A DNA stretch of 64,000 nucleotides, taken from Ceratobasidium sp. AG-K (lineage: Eukaryota > Basidiomycota > Agaricomycetes > Cantharellales > Ceratobasidiaceae). Shown piece by piece: positions 47,901 to 57,779 of this stretch. Under the pieces are notes generated by a model. The model ran no database searches. It was not told where the DNA came from and saw only the letters and a list, made by a program, of their open reading frames with translations. The stretch spans positions 992,001 to 1,056,000 of the forward strand of contig JAWNGF010000004.1 of NCBI GenBank assembly GCA_037039685.1, in the 5' to 3' direction. The first letter of the stretch is position 1. The number at the start of each line of letters is the position of its first letter. The position numbers and the translations under genes are program-made.

Positions 47901-49115
47901 TCGGTTGGGATCATCGGCCTCTTCTCTTTGACAGCTCGCGCCAGCTCGTCCATCCTTTTCTTGACCTCTACTACTGCATATAACGTTGGGTATGGACCAT
48001 CACTTCACTGAGACGCTCCCATTTACTCAGTCCAACGTCCTCCATTCCATGATCAACGCTCAGGCGAAAGTAGATGTTCTCCGACTTGCAAAACCGTGCG
48101 GACATGTCCTGCGCTACTCTTTCGCTGTCTGTTGCAATCTCCTTCATTGCAACTATGGCGTTTGTTGGCAGAACCCAACGCAGTGGACCGGGATCGGGGA
48201 CCTGGATAGTCCGTGCGTGGCCTGTCCCAATACTCGCAATAGATGCAACGTGCCTTTCGGGAAAGGCGTCTTTCACCTCTGTGAGTACGTGAGCCAACGG
48301 GTTGTTGCATCCCATTCCGGCATCAACAAACGACTGCTCTCCGCCAGGGGACTGTCCCTCGATCGTAAACCTTCCAAATAAATCCGGGTGTGCCATCGTT
48401 GCGCAAAGCGCCTCCCAAATAGTACAGTTCGTCTCGACGTGTTTAATAGCGGGGTACGATCGAAAAATGACTGGCATACTAGCATTTAAGTTGAGCGTTG
48501 TCATTGCAAAGACCATGCTGAAACAGTAATCGATTAGTTGGACTGTTGCACACGCGTACGGTGCTCGCGGATATTCATACATTTTGCATTCGTCTTTGTT
48601 TGTTTGCTGCTTCATGATCAGTTCCTCTTCATCCCCTGTTGCGTCTCGCACAAATGTCTTGATGGATTCTTTCAGTTTTGTCATTTTGAACGAGCCAGCT
48701 CCAATAGGCTTTCCCTCCGAGAACACATCTTCTACTAGCTTTTCATAGATCTTGATCGCTGACGCAAGGGGGATGTGTAACCTGCCAAGCATACATGCTT
48801 GAACCCTTTGCCAGAGAACCGCATATATTGGGTGACTGTCAGCTACACATGGGGTGCCATCGCATTCATTGTACTCACGCGCCCGTACCGGTTCCCGCGA
48901 TAACATCAAAGCATTCATGTGGCTCCGGGGTTCTATCTAGGTGTTCAAGTCCCTCGATCCTTTTCATCAGGTCTTGTAACATAAGGAGACACGACAAGCC
49001 TCGAACGCCACCGCCATCTGCCTTTTGTAAACCAGTCTTCCGCTTTGCAGAACCCGCCATGCTTACCTATAGATAAGATATTCAGGCCACGTCGAGTACC
49101 TTCTTCCGCAGACAT
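44921..49115 (-). CDS. Patatin-like / NB-ARC / TPR protein (fungal NLR), copy B
   Basis: Same order as copy A. Start MSAEEGTRRGLNILSI; DGGGVRGLSCLLMLQDLMKR; DVIAGTGTGA; CMLGRLHIPLASAIKIYEKL; TLNLNASMPVIFRSYPA; FVDAGMGCNNPLAHVLTEVK. NB-ARC: TGRQDEIKQVENIIIGSESG, VIHGLGGSGKTQLALKAIDN, WIVVFDGADDPSF, SVLVTTRIS. An intron (about 47171-47231) precedes DFNHLAFAIVHAGAYLQNTR and the CYELLGPQARALFWLLAFLH segment. The TPR part (44921-46500) has about 13 kinesin-light-chain-type units that are far more diverged from one another than in copy A (LGLEDPDTL, LGPEHPDML, LGDEHSATL, CGAEHPDTL). Single-base frame breaks are seen near 46850 (in a run of six C on the coding strand) and 47975. Without them the protein would be about 1,250 aa. 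Confidence 0.8.
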
Positions 49116-50330
49116 TGTTCAAACTTGCTACCGTAACGAGTATAACCTCTCAACCTTGACGGGGTAGACAGTAGTTGGGGGGGGGGGGGGGTAAGATGTG
49201 GGTTGGATGATTGCGCCATGGGCGTTCGGGTTTTAACCCCAATGGCAACAAAGGTTGCCGACTTTGTTCGACCCGGATGAAGGATTGATGGGCATAACTC
49301 ACTGTATACGGGCCGCGCTAACGAGACGGATGTATGTGGCTATGCTACATAGGATTGGGATTTTCGTTTCGCACGTATATTTTATAATAATCTTATCCAT
49401 GGATCCAATGGCAATGGCGAGGATGCTAAGTGCCCTCCTTCAGTCGCGGGCTGGAGGCAAAGGTAAGGAATTATCTTTAGCGAACCAAAACGATCGATTA
49501 TGATTCGATACTCGTTGACTCAGAGCCGAGGTAAGCGTGCTTTTGCAGGTAGGGGATATGGGGGACAAAGGCAGGAAGTTTGAATAGCCTAAGCGCTCAA
49601 AATGTCCAGAATCGGAAATTTGGTATGGTTGATACAGTAAAACGTTGACGTTTACTTATTTGGATGGTCCTTCGACCATCGCTAATCACCGAAAGGTCGC
49701 AACATAGGCTGTCACTTTGATAAAGGATAAAGATTGGGGCGCTAAAAAAGGATTTTTTTACATTCTAGACAAAGACTCAGAGCCCCGACTGCCTGAAATG
49801 AGGCACAACCCACCCACTTGTCTCGCCTCATAGCCGGGTATGTGATGTGTCCCACAGGGATGGAGGTAACCATTGCAGCTACTCGAAAACGAGTACCTCA
49901 AGGGGCGCTGAAAGGAACGTCCTAGTATATAATACTACATCGCAAACCACCAGTGGTAGGGATCCCGAACGTGACGATAGCATGAGTCGTATCTCGGAAA
50001 TGAGCCGTTTTAAATTCAATCGTAGTCCTCTGATCGCTTTTAACAGTGCATTTTGGGCTTGTATATGCGCATCGCCTCACAGTAAAAATGCTAACGCTTC
50101 CTCCAACTCCATCATTAACACCGATATCATAACAACCGTTCCCTCCACGGTCACCTGCATGCCCTTGTTCACCCGCTGGTTCATCCTCTTTCTGCTATGT
50201 GCGGAATTATACATGCGCTGCTAGGACTTTGTCCGATCGCTTCCATTACTTAACACCACTTTCTGCGCCCCCTGGCCCCCATTTGATCGAAATTACAAGT
50301 TATTGGACTTATCGATCCGTGCCAACATGT
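49116..50330. other. Intergenic region with a 15-base poly(G) tract
   Basis: No gene recognised. A run of 15 G lies at 49177-49191, and a perfect 7-bp hairpin (GATGGTC, CTTC loop, GACCATC) at 49663-49680. Short frames such as 49255-49503 have no support. Confidence 0.5.
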
Positions 50331-51194
50331 GTTACATCATCGCGCATGCTTCACGACCCATATCAATATTCTTCGTTGCCAGTATGATATCCGTATGTAA
50401 GAACTGGCGCGATGATCTAGGGTCGGGGGATTGGATAGCACAAGCGTGGCCTACACCAATGCTCACGATAGAGGCTATATATCTTGCTCAAGTTCAAAAA
50501 CGTCGACCTTAGCAGGAGCGTGTCAGAACGGGTCGTTGCATCCAAGTTCAGCACCTGCAAAGATTATTTGATCATGGAGTCGTGGACGGGGGAGCTTCCG
50601 AGGAGACGCGGATGGACCATTGGTGGGGGAGAGCCTCCCAGGGGACATAGTTTGGATTGCTGCATCCCACTACTGCGTCTACAGACGAGTATTTGAGCAG
50701 TAGATAACGGCCCATTGATATGGAAGCTCTTGAAGAGGTCGGGATGTGCCATTGTCGCGCAGAGCGCCCCCAGATGGTGCAATTCGGCCCCTCATTGGCG
50801 TAAGCAGGGTAGGATCCAAACATAATCGGTAGATCTTGATTGCTAATTGAAGTAGGATATGCCATCTACGAAACATACATGCTTGAAGACTTTAGATATC
50901 CGTGTTCGTTAAGCAACCATCAGCAATGCGCCCATTGGTATGCCAAGTCCTATACTCACGCCCCAGTCCCAGTTCCCGCGATTACACCAATGTATTCATG
51001 CGGTTCAGGTAGTTTATCGAGCACCTCGAGCTTCTGAATCATTTTCATCAGATCTTCTACCGAGAGGAGGCTCGACAGACCCCGTAGGCCCTCATCATCT
51101 GCTTCGTTTATTTGGCGCCTAAATCCATACTCTTCGCTCGCTTACCTAGACATAGGATATTTAGTCCGCGTCGAGTTTCATCGTCTCGAGACAT
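50331..51194 (-). pseudogene. Patatin/NB-ARC/TPR gene fragment, copy C
   Basis: Remnant of only the patatin domain. It starts with MSRDDETRRGLNILCLG (51194) and has DDEGLRGLSS where A and B have DGGGVRGLSS, then EYIGVIAGTGTGA. Most of the helical part after that is deleted. FGSYPAYANEGPNCTIW and CATMAHPDLFKSFHINGP follow out of frame (50700-50850), and weak similarity to the region encoding the second half of the patatin domain continues to about 50330. No NB-ARC or TPR coding remains. Its upstream flank matches that of copy A, which places it in the second block of the tandem duplication. Confidence 0.75.
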
Positions 51195-51706
51195 GATCAG
51201 ACTCGCAAATGTCGTAGGTATAGCTTTTTCGGAAGGCGGGTGGTGATTGGAAGGAAGGCAGGTTGGCCGCTCTTGCTGTGTAGGCGCTCGGTACTGGTGT
51301 CGATGACATAACCGATGAATTTCCTCCATGAATTTGCGTATGGGAGCGATGAGTATACTTAGGACAAAAACGGCCACTCCGATGACATGAACGCATGTGG
51401 CCGCCCAAAGAGGGTATTGAGAAAGATTTACTCATTCACCAGTGCATTTACCCCGTAGATCTCGGCCTGGTGTGCTCAATCAAACCCAGCCAAACAGGTT
51501 CTTCCACTGAGACAATCAGAATGGATCCAAGTGAATGTTTATCGGGCTTTAAATCTTGGCGATACTTCAAACACCCATGTAACCTGGGTTGAAGTTGTCT
51601 GACTAGCTCGAGGCCCCGAAGAATCCACCACCGCACAGCCACAGCAGTCAGCATCAGGCCCTCGGCCTTATTCATGTGATCTCGCGGAGCTAATCTCGCT
51701 ACGACC
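51195..51706. promoter_or_regulatory. Divergent region between relic C and the unknown gene
   Basis: Aligns with 41368-41887 upstream of copy A, so both blocks share it. It must include the promoter of the intact gene at 51707; no TATA motif stood out. Confidence 0.45.
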
Positions 51707-52696
51707 ATGAGCTCCCCACCCCCCGACTCGGACTCCAAATCTAGGCCCAAGGAACCTCCCCCGGACCCAAATATCCAACGAGACAACTCGCGGTACTTTC
51801 GCCCGGGCTCGTCAGAAATTTATCGCAGCTGGAACGCGCCAACTCTGCCTGAAAGAACCCACCTTCCCAGATCGACGAGCGATGTCTCTTTTACTGCACC
51901 CAGAGCGTTGAAGATCGGTTTCGCTCCAAGCGACCTGTTTGCTACACCCTTTGCTGGCGTCGTGCTTTCCCACACGAAAGTCATCAACTTGCCAAGACAC
52001 CTCAGGCTTTGAGTTGGTCCGAATATTGGTCTCTTGAATCGAGAACGCGACCGGAGAATGAAGCTGTAAAGGAGTGGGCACCTTTGGCGGGGAGATATAT
52101 CTATTTCTCAAGGGGTAGGTATGTTGCGACGAGGCATATGTTTGGGATGAAAGGAAGCGGAGTGCCCAGCCCCGTGAATTTCGTTCCGGGACACGGCGAC
52201 GATCTACCTTCACCTACGAGCGCCAGCGAGAAATCTGCTGCCAACGCTCCTGGGCCTGGTGGAGCGCATCAAGTGGTGAGAACGACGGGGAGAGGCGCGC
52301 CACCTCCACAGTCCGAGTAAGCTCGCGCCTCATTCTAAAGTTCTCGCATTAAAAACTCATTATACAAGAACGTACGAGAAAATAATCGCGCTAGGACCAC
52401 TACCGTACCAGATATCGGACGGTGTTCGCGCTGGGTTCGACAGGCTATTTGGCCCAACAGAGCGACTCTTATCCAAAGGCGTCAAAATCTGGGAGGATGG
52501 CGTTCCAGTACGAGTGGCCAAGGCATGCGAATATTCCCTAGAGGCTTCATTGTTACTTAATGTGGTCCACTAACAGAGTATGTACGAACTCGCACTGGCC
52601 GGCGAGCCGCTTGCTCTCGCCAACAAGGCTGTCGAACTCATTATCAAAGCATCACGCGGGAATGGAGGACCCGGAACATCTGGCACCTCACTCTGA
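51707..52696 (+). CDS. Unknown protein retained in the duplicated block
   Basis: Not recognised. Start MSSPPPDSDSKSRPKEPPPD, then FRPGSSEIYRSWNAPTLPER. An intron at 51958-52004 joins ATPFAG to ALSWSEYWSLESRTRPENEA. The middle is low-complexity (VNFVPGHGDDLPSPTSASEK, TTGRGAPPPQSE). A second intron joins TYEKIIALGPLPYQISDGVR, AGFDRLFGPTERLLSKGVKI and WEDGVP; a third joins SMYELALAGEPLALANKAVE and LIIKASRGNGGPGTSGTSL, ending at 52696. All three introns are GT-AG and keep frame. About 265 aa, no signal peptide; the C-terminal third is helical and could be amphipathic. A decayed copy lies at 41740-42285. The link to the NLR-like genes is positional only. Confidence 0.7.
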
Positions 52697-53054
52697 CATT
52701 CTCCTATCTTTATCCGACATGCTGTCTTGCTAGATCATTAGTTGTCACTGTATCATATCCCTATAGATACTGCTTGATCAATCACGCCTGATATATGTAT
52801 GTTCATCTTCCAAGTGTATATTATCACCTTGACTACAAATCGCCACTTGATTGTGCCACATTAGTTGACGCCTGGCAGGGTCGAAACACTGGTCTGCTAC
52901 CCCAGGCTGCGTCAGCGCTTCACGTTTCAGCCCCACGTGCCAGACCGCGAATGCATATACAAAGAGCGCCTGCTACGTCACAACTCTGCTCCCACCCCAA
53001 CCGACCATATGCTCATTGCCCTCTCAAACCGCCCGTTAAAACACAACGATACAA
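52697..53054. other. Intergenic region
   Basis: 358 bp between two plus-strand genes; nothing recognised beyond the presumed promoter of the BTB gene. Confidence 0.45.
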
Positions 53055-54308
53055 ATGAGCACACTCATATTCGAGGGAACTGGTACTCGCATTCCGACAT
53101 GCAAGCCGCATCTCGTGCGGACGCCTCGTAAGGCCCCGGCTCCGACAACTGTGCCTCCACTCGACCCCACCTCATTCCTGGACGAAAACGACGACGAATT
53201 TGTGGTAGATTTTGACTCGGAATCTGTACTTGGACTGGGCGACGAATTCGTGATAACTGGGGGGAAACATCCCAGGTTTTGGCTGGACGATGGGAACGTA
53301 GTGCTCGTCGCCAAGCAGCCTTCACAAACGCAGTTCAGGGTGCATCAGTCGGTGCTGGGTGAGTCTTTGCTCGTGGCGAGCTGCATGTGACTTCTCGTGG
53401 CGAATACTAATTTATTCATATGCACAGCCCGACAGTCGCCTGTATTCAAGGAGCTATTCTCGTACCCCAATCGGGCAAGGTTCGAGCGCATCCATGGGTG
53501 TCCTGTCGTACCGCTCGGTGACACCGAAGAGGATATTGCGGCGTTACTATCGGCGGTCTACGACGGACTGTATGTCCCACACGCATTAACATTGCCTTAA
53601 ACTCACACCACCCACAGGACGCTCCAACGCACCACCGAATCCGACGTCGAAACCGCATCAGGCCAGCTCCGCCTAGCAACCAAATACCAAATCACCAACA
53701 TCCGAGACAAAATAATGGCCCACCTCCGAGACGAGTACCCGCTCGCGCTCACCGACGTGGACCGGGTATCCGAGCACCAACGGAAAACAGACCGCCTATA
53801 CGACCCCATTGCGATCATCCAGCTCGCAGACCAGGGATGCGACGTCCCCGAGCTATTGCCGTATGCATGGTACCGCCTTGCTCGACACTCGTTTGCGGAC
53901 GATGTGAACGGGGTGTTTGGGAGGTTGTCCAACGAGGAGATGAGGAAGCTCTTGATTGGGCGAGAGAGGTTGCGCAACGTCATGGTCGAGTTTGCGCTGG
54001 CGGGGATTCCGACCCCACCCAGGGACGTTTCAGCGCGGTGTACGGGGCCCGAATCGAATCCTGAAACGGGAGGAGGGTGGTGTAAAAGCATATCGCGGCA
54101 CTATTGGTCGACGAGCGTGCTGCAACTTGCGGCGCAGACGCTCGATCCGCTAGCCGCGCTCAACAAGCTCGCGCGTATTCCGGAAGAGCGGTTAGGAATG
54201 TGTCCCGGGTGTGCATCGTGGTGCGCATGCATGTTGAATCAAAAAAGGGCCGAGATTTGGAGTCTGGTTCCTCGGTATTTTGGAATTTCGGAAAAAGAGG
54301 ACGAGTGA
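53055..54308 (+). CDS. BTB/POZ domain protein
   Basis: Agaricomycete-type BTB protein; such proteins may recruit Cul3 ligases or act as nuclear adaptors (inference). Start MSTLIFEGTGTRIPTCKPHL. The BTB core is HPRFWLDDGNVVLVAKQPSQ, FRVHQSVLARQSPVFKELFS, and GCPVVPLGDTEEDIAALLSA VYDG (read across a gap), then after an intron TLQRTTESDV. The helical BACK-like part has QLRLATKYQITNIRDKIMAH, IAIIQLADQGCDVPELLPYA and WYRLARHSFADD. The C-terminal segment has a possible zinc site (CTGPESNPETGGGWC and MCPGCASWCACML). Two introns (53359-53427 and about 53569-53618) keep frame. About 370 aa. Isolated gene, no obvious operon-like partner. Confidence 0.8.
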
Positions 54309-54743
54309 ATACTTGCCTCACTTGTATCGCTATCGCCGCTTTCGTTGTATGTGCTCACTGTATAATCGTCTGGTAGCTTTCCTTGGGTAGTAATAGACCT
54401 TCTGTTTGCACGCATAGAGGGGTGACATGAATGAATTAAAGAGCATACAACAAGACTGAAATGTATGAACCACCGACCCGTCTCCTGCTCGGCCAAAGGA
54501 ACAAGCAGAGGACATTAGGGTGCTAAGACGTCCAAGTCGCTCGGGGCACGGCTTGACACTCGAACTACCGCGTAGAACAATCGCAGAGGTGAGCAACATG
54601 GGGAATTGCATAGCCGTGCTGCCGCACAAAGATCCAGGTCAAAAATTTGGGACTTTATATACTTCGCACGTGGTCCGTGCGCACATCCGGGGACTGGGCG
54701 CTTAGCTTGTGTGATTGTCGCAGTGGTCGCGAACCGTTGGTAT
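54309..54743. other. Convergent intergenic region
   Basis: 435 bp between the BTB gene and the coiled-coil gene. Short frames only. Confidence 0.4.
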
Positions 54744-56191
54744 TTACTTTTGATTATTGCACGACGGGATAGGGTGTTGATACACAAAAACATCACAAAC
54801 AACCAGGAGAGATACGATATATACATGTGCCAGGAACTTGTAAGAAACACTATAGGCGGAGGTAGAGGTAATGATGCATCCACACAAAACGGAGTCTGGT
54901 ATCCAGAAACAGCCGACAGAACAAACATGGTCGTTACGTTTTTCACGTTCATCTGCCCCAATTTGGAGGGGAGGTCGTCGTTGGGGAGGGACCATTTGGA
55001 AGCCGACCTGGATAAAACGGGTAAATTACATTGTGTCAGAGTTGTAATGATTTGACGTACCCCAATGTGTGCCATGAATTTGTTAAGCATGCGTTCAGTT
55101 GGGTCGTCGCTCGCATATGTGAGCTCATAGTCGTCTAGTAAGCGCTTGGCGGTGTCATCTAGGTAGACGGTTAGTTTTACGTTTAGGGCGGATCGTGTGA
55201 TGGACGTACTGCTATAACCAAACAATTGCGCAAGGTCGGCGGGCCAGAGCTCGCTGGTGTTTCCGTCGGTCATGAGCAGCGAGTGCAAAGGCTCTCGGAT
55301 AGCCGAGCCGTGGTTGCGAAGGGTAGCATTGGCACGGCGGGCTTCCGAGTTGTGTAGGCAGCGTTTGACCTCGGCCAGGTGTGTACGATGTTCCTTGACC
55401 TGTTGTCTGAGGGCTTCTGGGATTTGCTTTTGGAGCTGCAAGTACGATAAGCGCGAGCAGGGTTCAATGAGACGGACGACTTGCCTGCTCTCTAACTTTA
55501 TCTGCAACATATTCTTCTATCTTTTCACGGATCATCTCAAAGACGTGAGCACGCAGGTGCTCGGCGATCTGGGTACCACGTCAGAACAAGGTCAACTACG
55601 CGATCGATGAATCGCACCTGCTCCTTTAGGACATCTTGAAGGAGACTCTTGATCTCTTGCATCCGCTCCTCTTGCTTGCGGTCTGGCAAAAAAACAGTTT
55701 AAAAATCGCACAAAAATACACCGTGAGCGACATACCCTGCGCATGAACCTGGCGGCGGAGTTGTTGGATTTGGTGGGTCGCCTCGACAGCAGGCCCAAGC
55801 GCTGCAACGCGTGCAGTCTGTTCACCAAGATGGTCAAACGTAGTTCCAAGCGCGCCTGAGACCCAAAAAGGAAGTATGAGCGACCGAGCGAGGTGCAGTG
55901 TGGGAACGTACCGAGCGTCGCCTGCATCGTCTGCCTCAGCTGTTCGAGGCCTGCAACATCCGGACTCTGCATCGAGCTTCCGTTTGCCATGCTCGCACGC
56001 GGTGTCCCAGACCGGACGCGCTGCGAGCTTGGCCTGGGCTTGCGAGGAACAACATCGTTTTCGCCGTCGACTTCGAGGACAGAGTGGCTGGGCGAGGCAA
56101 GGGGTTTTTCAATCTTTGTTGCAGACGACGTCTTGAGCGGCGATGGTTTGCGGTCGAGCGAATGCCGGGATGGCGTTGTAGATGGAGCCAT
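54744..56191 (-). CDS. Conserved coiled-coil protein of unknown function
   Basis: Start MAPSTTPSRHSLDRKPSPLK at 56191 with a Ser/Pro-rich N terminus (VLEVDGENDVVPRKPRPSSQ). Heptad-like helices follow: GLEQLRQTMQATLG, FDHLGEQTARVAALGPAVEA, TQQLRRQVHA-type sequence, ERMQEIKSLLQDVLKEQVRF, EHLRAHVFEMIREKIEEYVA and IPEALRQQVKEHRTHLAEVK. The C-terminal part is SALNVKLTVYLDDTAKRLLD and SDDPTERMLNKFMAHIG, then a last exon (VGFQMVPPQRRPPLQIGADE...) whose end is uncertain: the frame runs to 54744, but the protein may end earlier. Four or more introns of about 50 nt. No known domain was recognised. It looks like a soluble structural or scaffold protein. Confidence 0.65.
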
Positions 56192-57779
56192 GTTGGTAAA
56201 TTATTACAGTTCTGTACCGGTATGGCGTTGAGCTCGTGATCTGCAGTGGGGGAGACAAAACGCTTACCAGGCGTGTTGAGCTAGTCCAAGTCAGAAAAGT
56301 CGTGCCGTGGCGGAGAGCAACGGAGAGAGCGTGTCGTGGTGCTAGATTACAGCAGAGGGTGGCTAGAGGCAGGTTCTGTAACGGTTCTTGAACATCCGGG
56401 AGTGGTGGACATGAGGCCGAAGCAAGGCCTTGTAAGGGGTTGTTTGGCAATCTCTCATCAGATAAACAAACAACAAATGTCAATTCATTAGCTCGAATCT
56501 TATCCTGATCTGTAAGGAACACACAACTACAAGCAACGCGTGGTTGTGCTTTTCGATCTATATATTAGACGCGACCTGGTACCAGGCTGTGGAGGGAGTG
56601 GAGAGCGCTCCCGTGGGCGAGCTGGTCGTTAACCCAGCCATCCGAAAGCCGGACGTGATCGTGTCGCAGATACAGCAGTCCGCAATGCACCTCGTTTTCA
56701 GCAAATCAGACCACGCCAATCCATAGGACGCAGCCCACGACGATAGATACAAGCTCAGAAATCGCGACCCCAACTCTACTGCCACGTTGTCTCGGTAGCG
56801 CCGCATTCTGTACGATTTATGAAAACAATAGTAAACCGGCAAGGCGGTTGCATGCGTCTCGGTCAAAAGCGCTCCGCACTGCAGTGTTTGCCATGGAATA
56901 GCATCGGATGCGGCACCGTTGGCAAATAGCTAGCACCATCGATTTAGAACCAATTCCGGATCGTATCCCATCATATCCGCCCACTCACTCCCTTGTCCTA
57001 TGACACATAGACGCATAACCTGTCATCCATACCACTCGTATCGGCACAGCTCTTGTCTCCGATTGGCCCTGATACGGACGACCGTATGCAAATGTTTGGA
57101 CCCGATCCCCATTGATGTTTGTGTGATTGTATGCGTTCCTATCAAGTTTGAGGCAATGGCACTTCTAGATTCAGGACTAAGATCTTCGTTGGCTAGGTAC
57201 CTTATCTCCCCGCACACGCCGCGGTTCGAAAGTCGTGCTTGTGGGTGGAGCTCTTGCGTTGGAGTCTCGCTCGAGTTTGCTGGATTCACAGAGTTGCTGT
57301 GGGGTTGGCTTATCTATGAGCGTGGACATTGGGGAGTCGTAGTGCCACGTCCGTGGAGTGGAATCCCTACAAAAGCATATATATATATATAAACAGGTAG
57401 TAATTAATTGATTCACCTACAACGTTGATCTCAATGCGAAGTCCATTCGCATCATTTGGGGCCTTGATCTTAAAGGTTTCTCACATAATTATATGACAAG
57501 ATATTATATTATGCTGAGAGTGAGCTTCGATATGACGTTCTTCTAAGCGCAGAACATATAGATTTAGTAGCAAAGGGAACAACCACACCGCAGAATACCG
57601 TAGCCACGACAGCCATCCGTCTCTTCGACACGTGATCTCATCGCCAACGCCACGTGATGCGACCCGACAACACGCGCTTCCCAAGCTGTGGATAATCATC
57701 GAGACCCACCACCGCACGTATTGTGCCATCGCCCTCTAGCGCGCCTGCGACACCTACCACACCATAACCACGACCGGGG
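56192..57779. promoter_or_regulatory. Long divergent intergenic region
   Basis: 1.6 kb between the starts of the coiled-coil gene (-) and the BRCT gene (+). Open frames up to about 130 codons exist (56109-56522 -, 57000-57392 +), but they lack recognisable sequence and splice logic. An (AT)n stretch is at 57378-57391. No RNA gene seen. Confidence 0.45.

Noticed and set aside
49663..49680. Perfect 7-bp hairpin with CTTC loop
   Set aside because: Short, isolated, no T tract or gene end nearby; expected by chance in a window of this size.
57000..57392. 130-codon frame upstream of the BRCT gene
   Set aside because: Composition unlike a coding region, ends in an (AT)n run, and overlaps open frames on the other strand.
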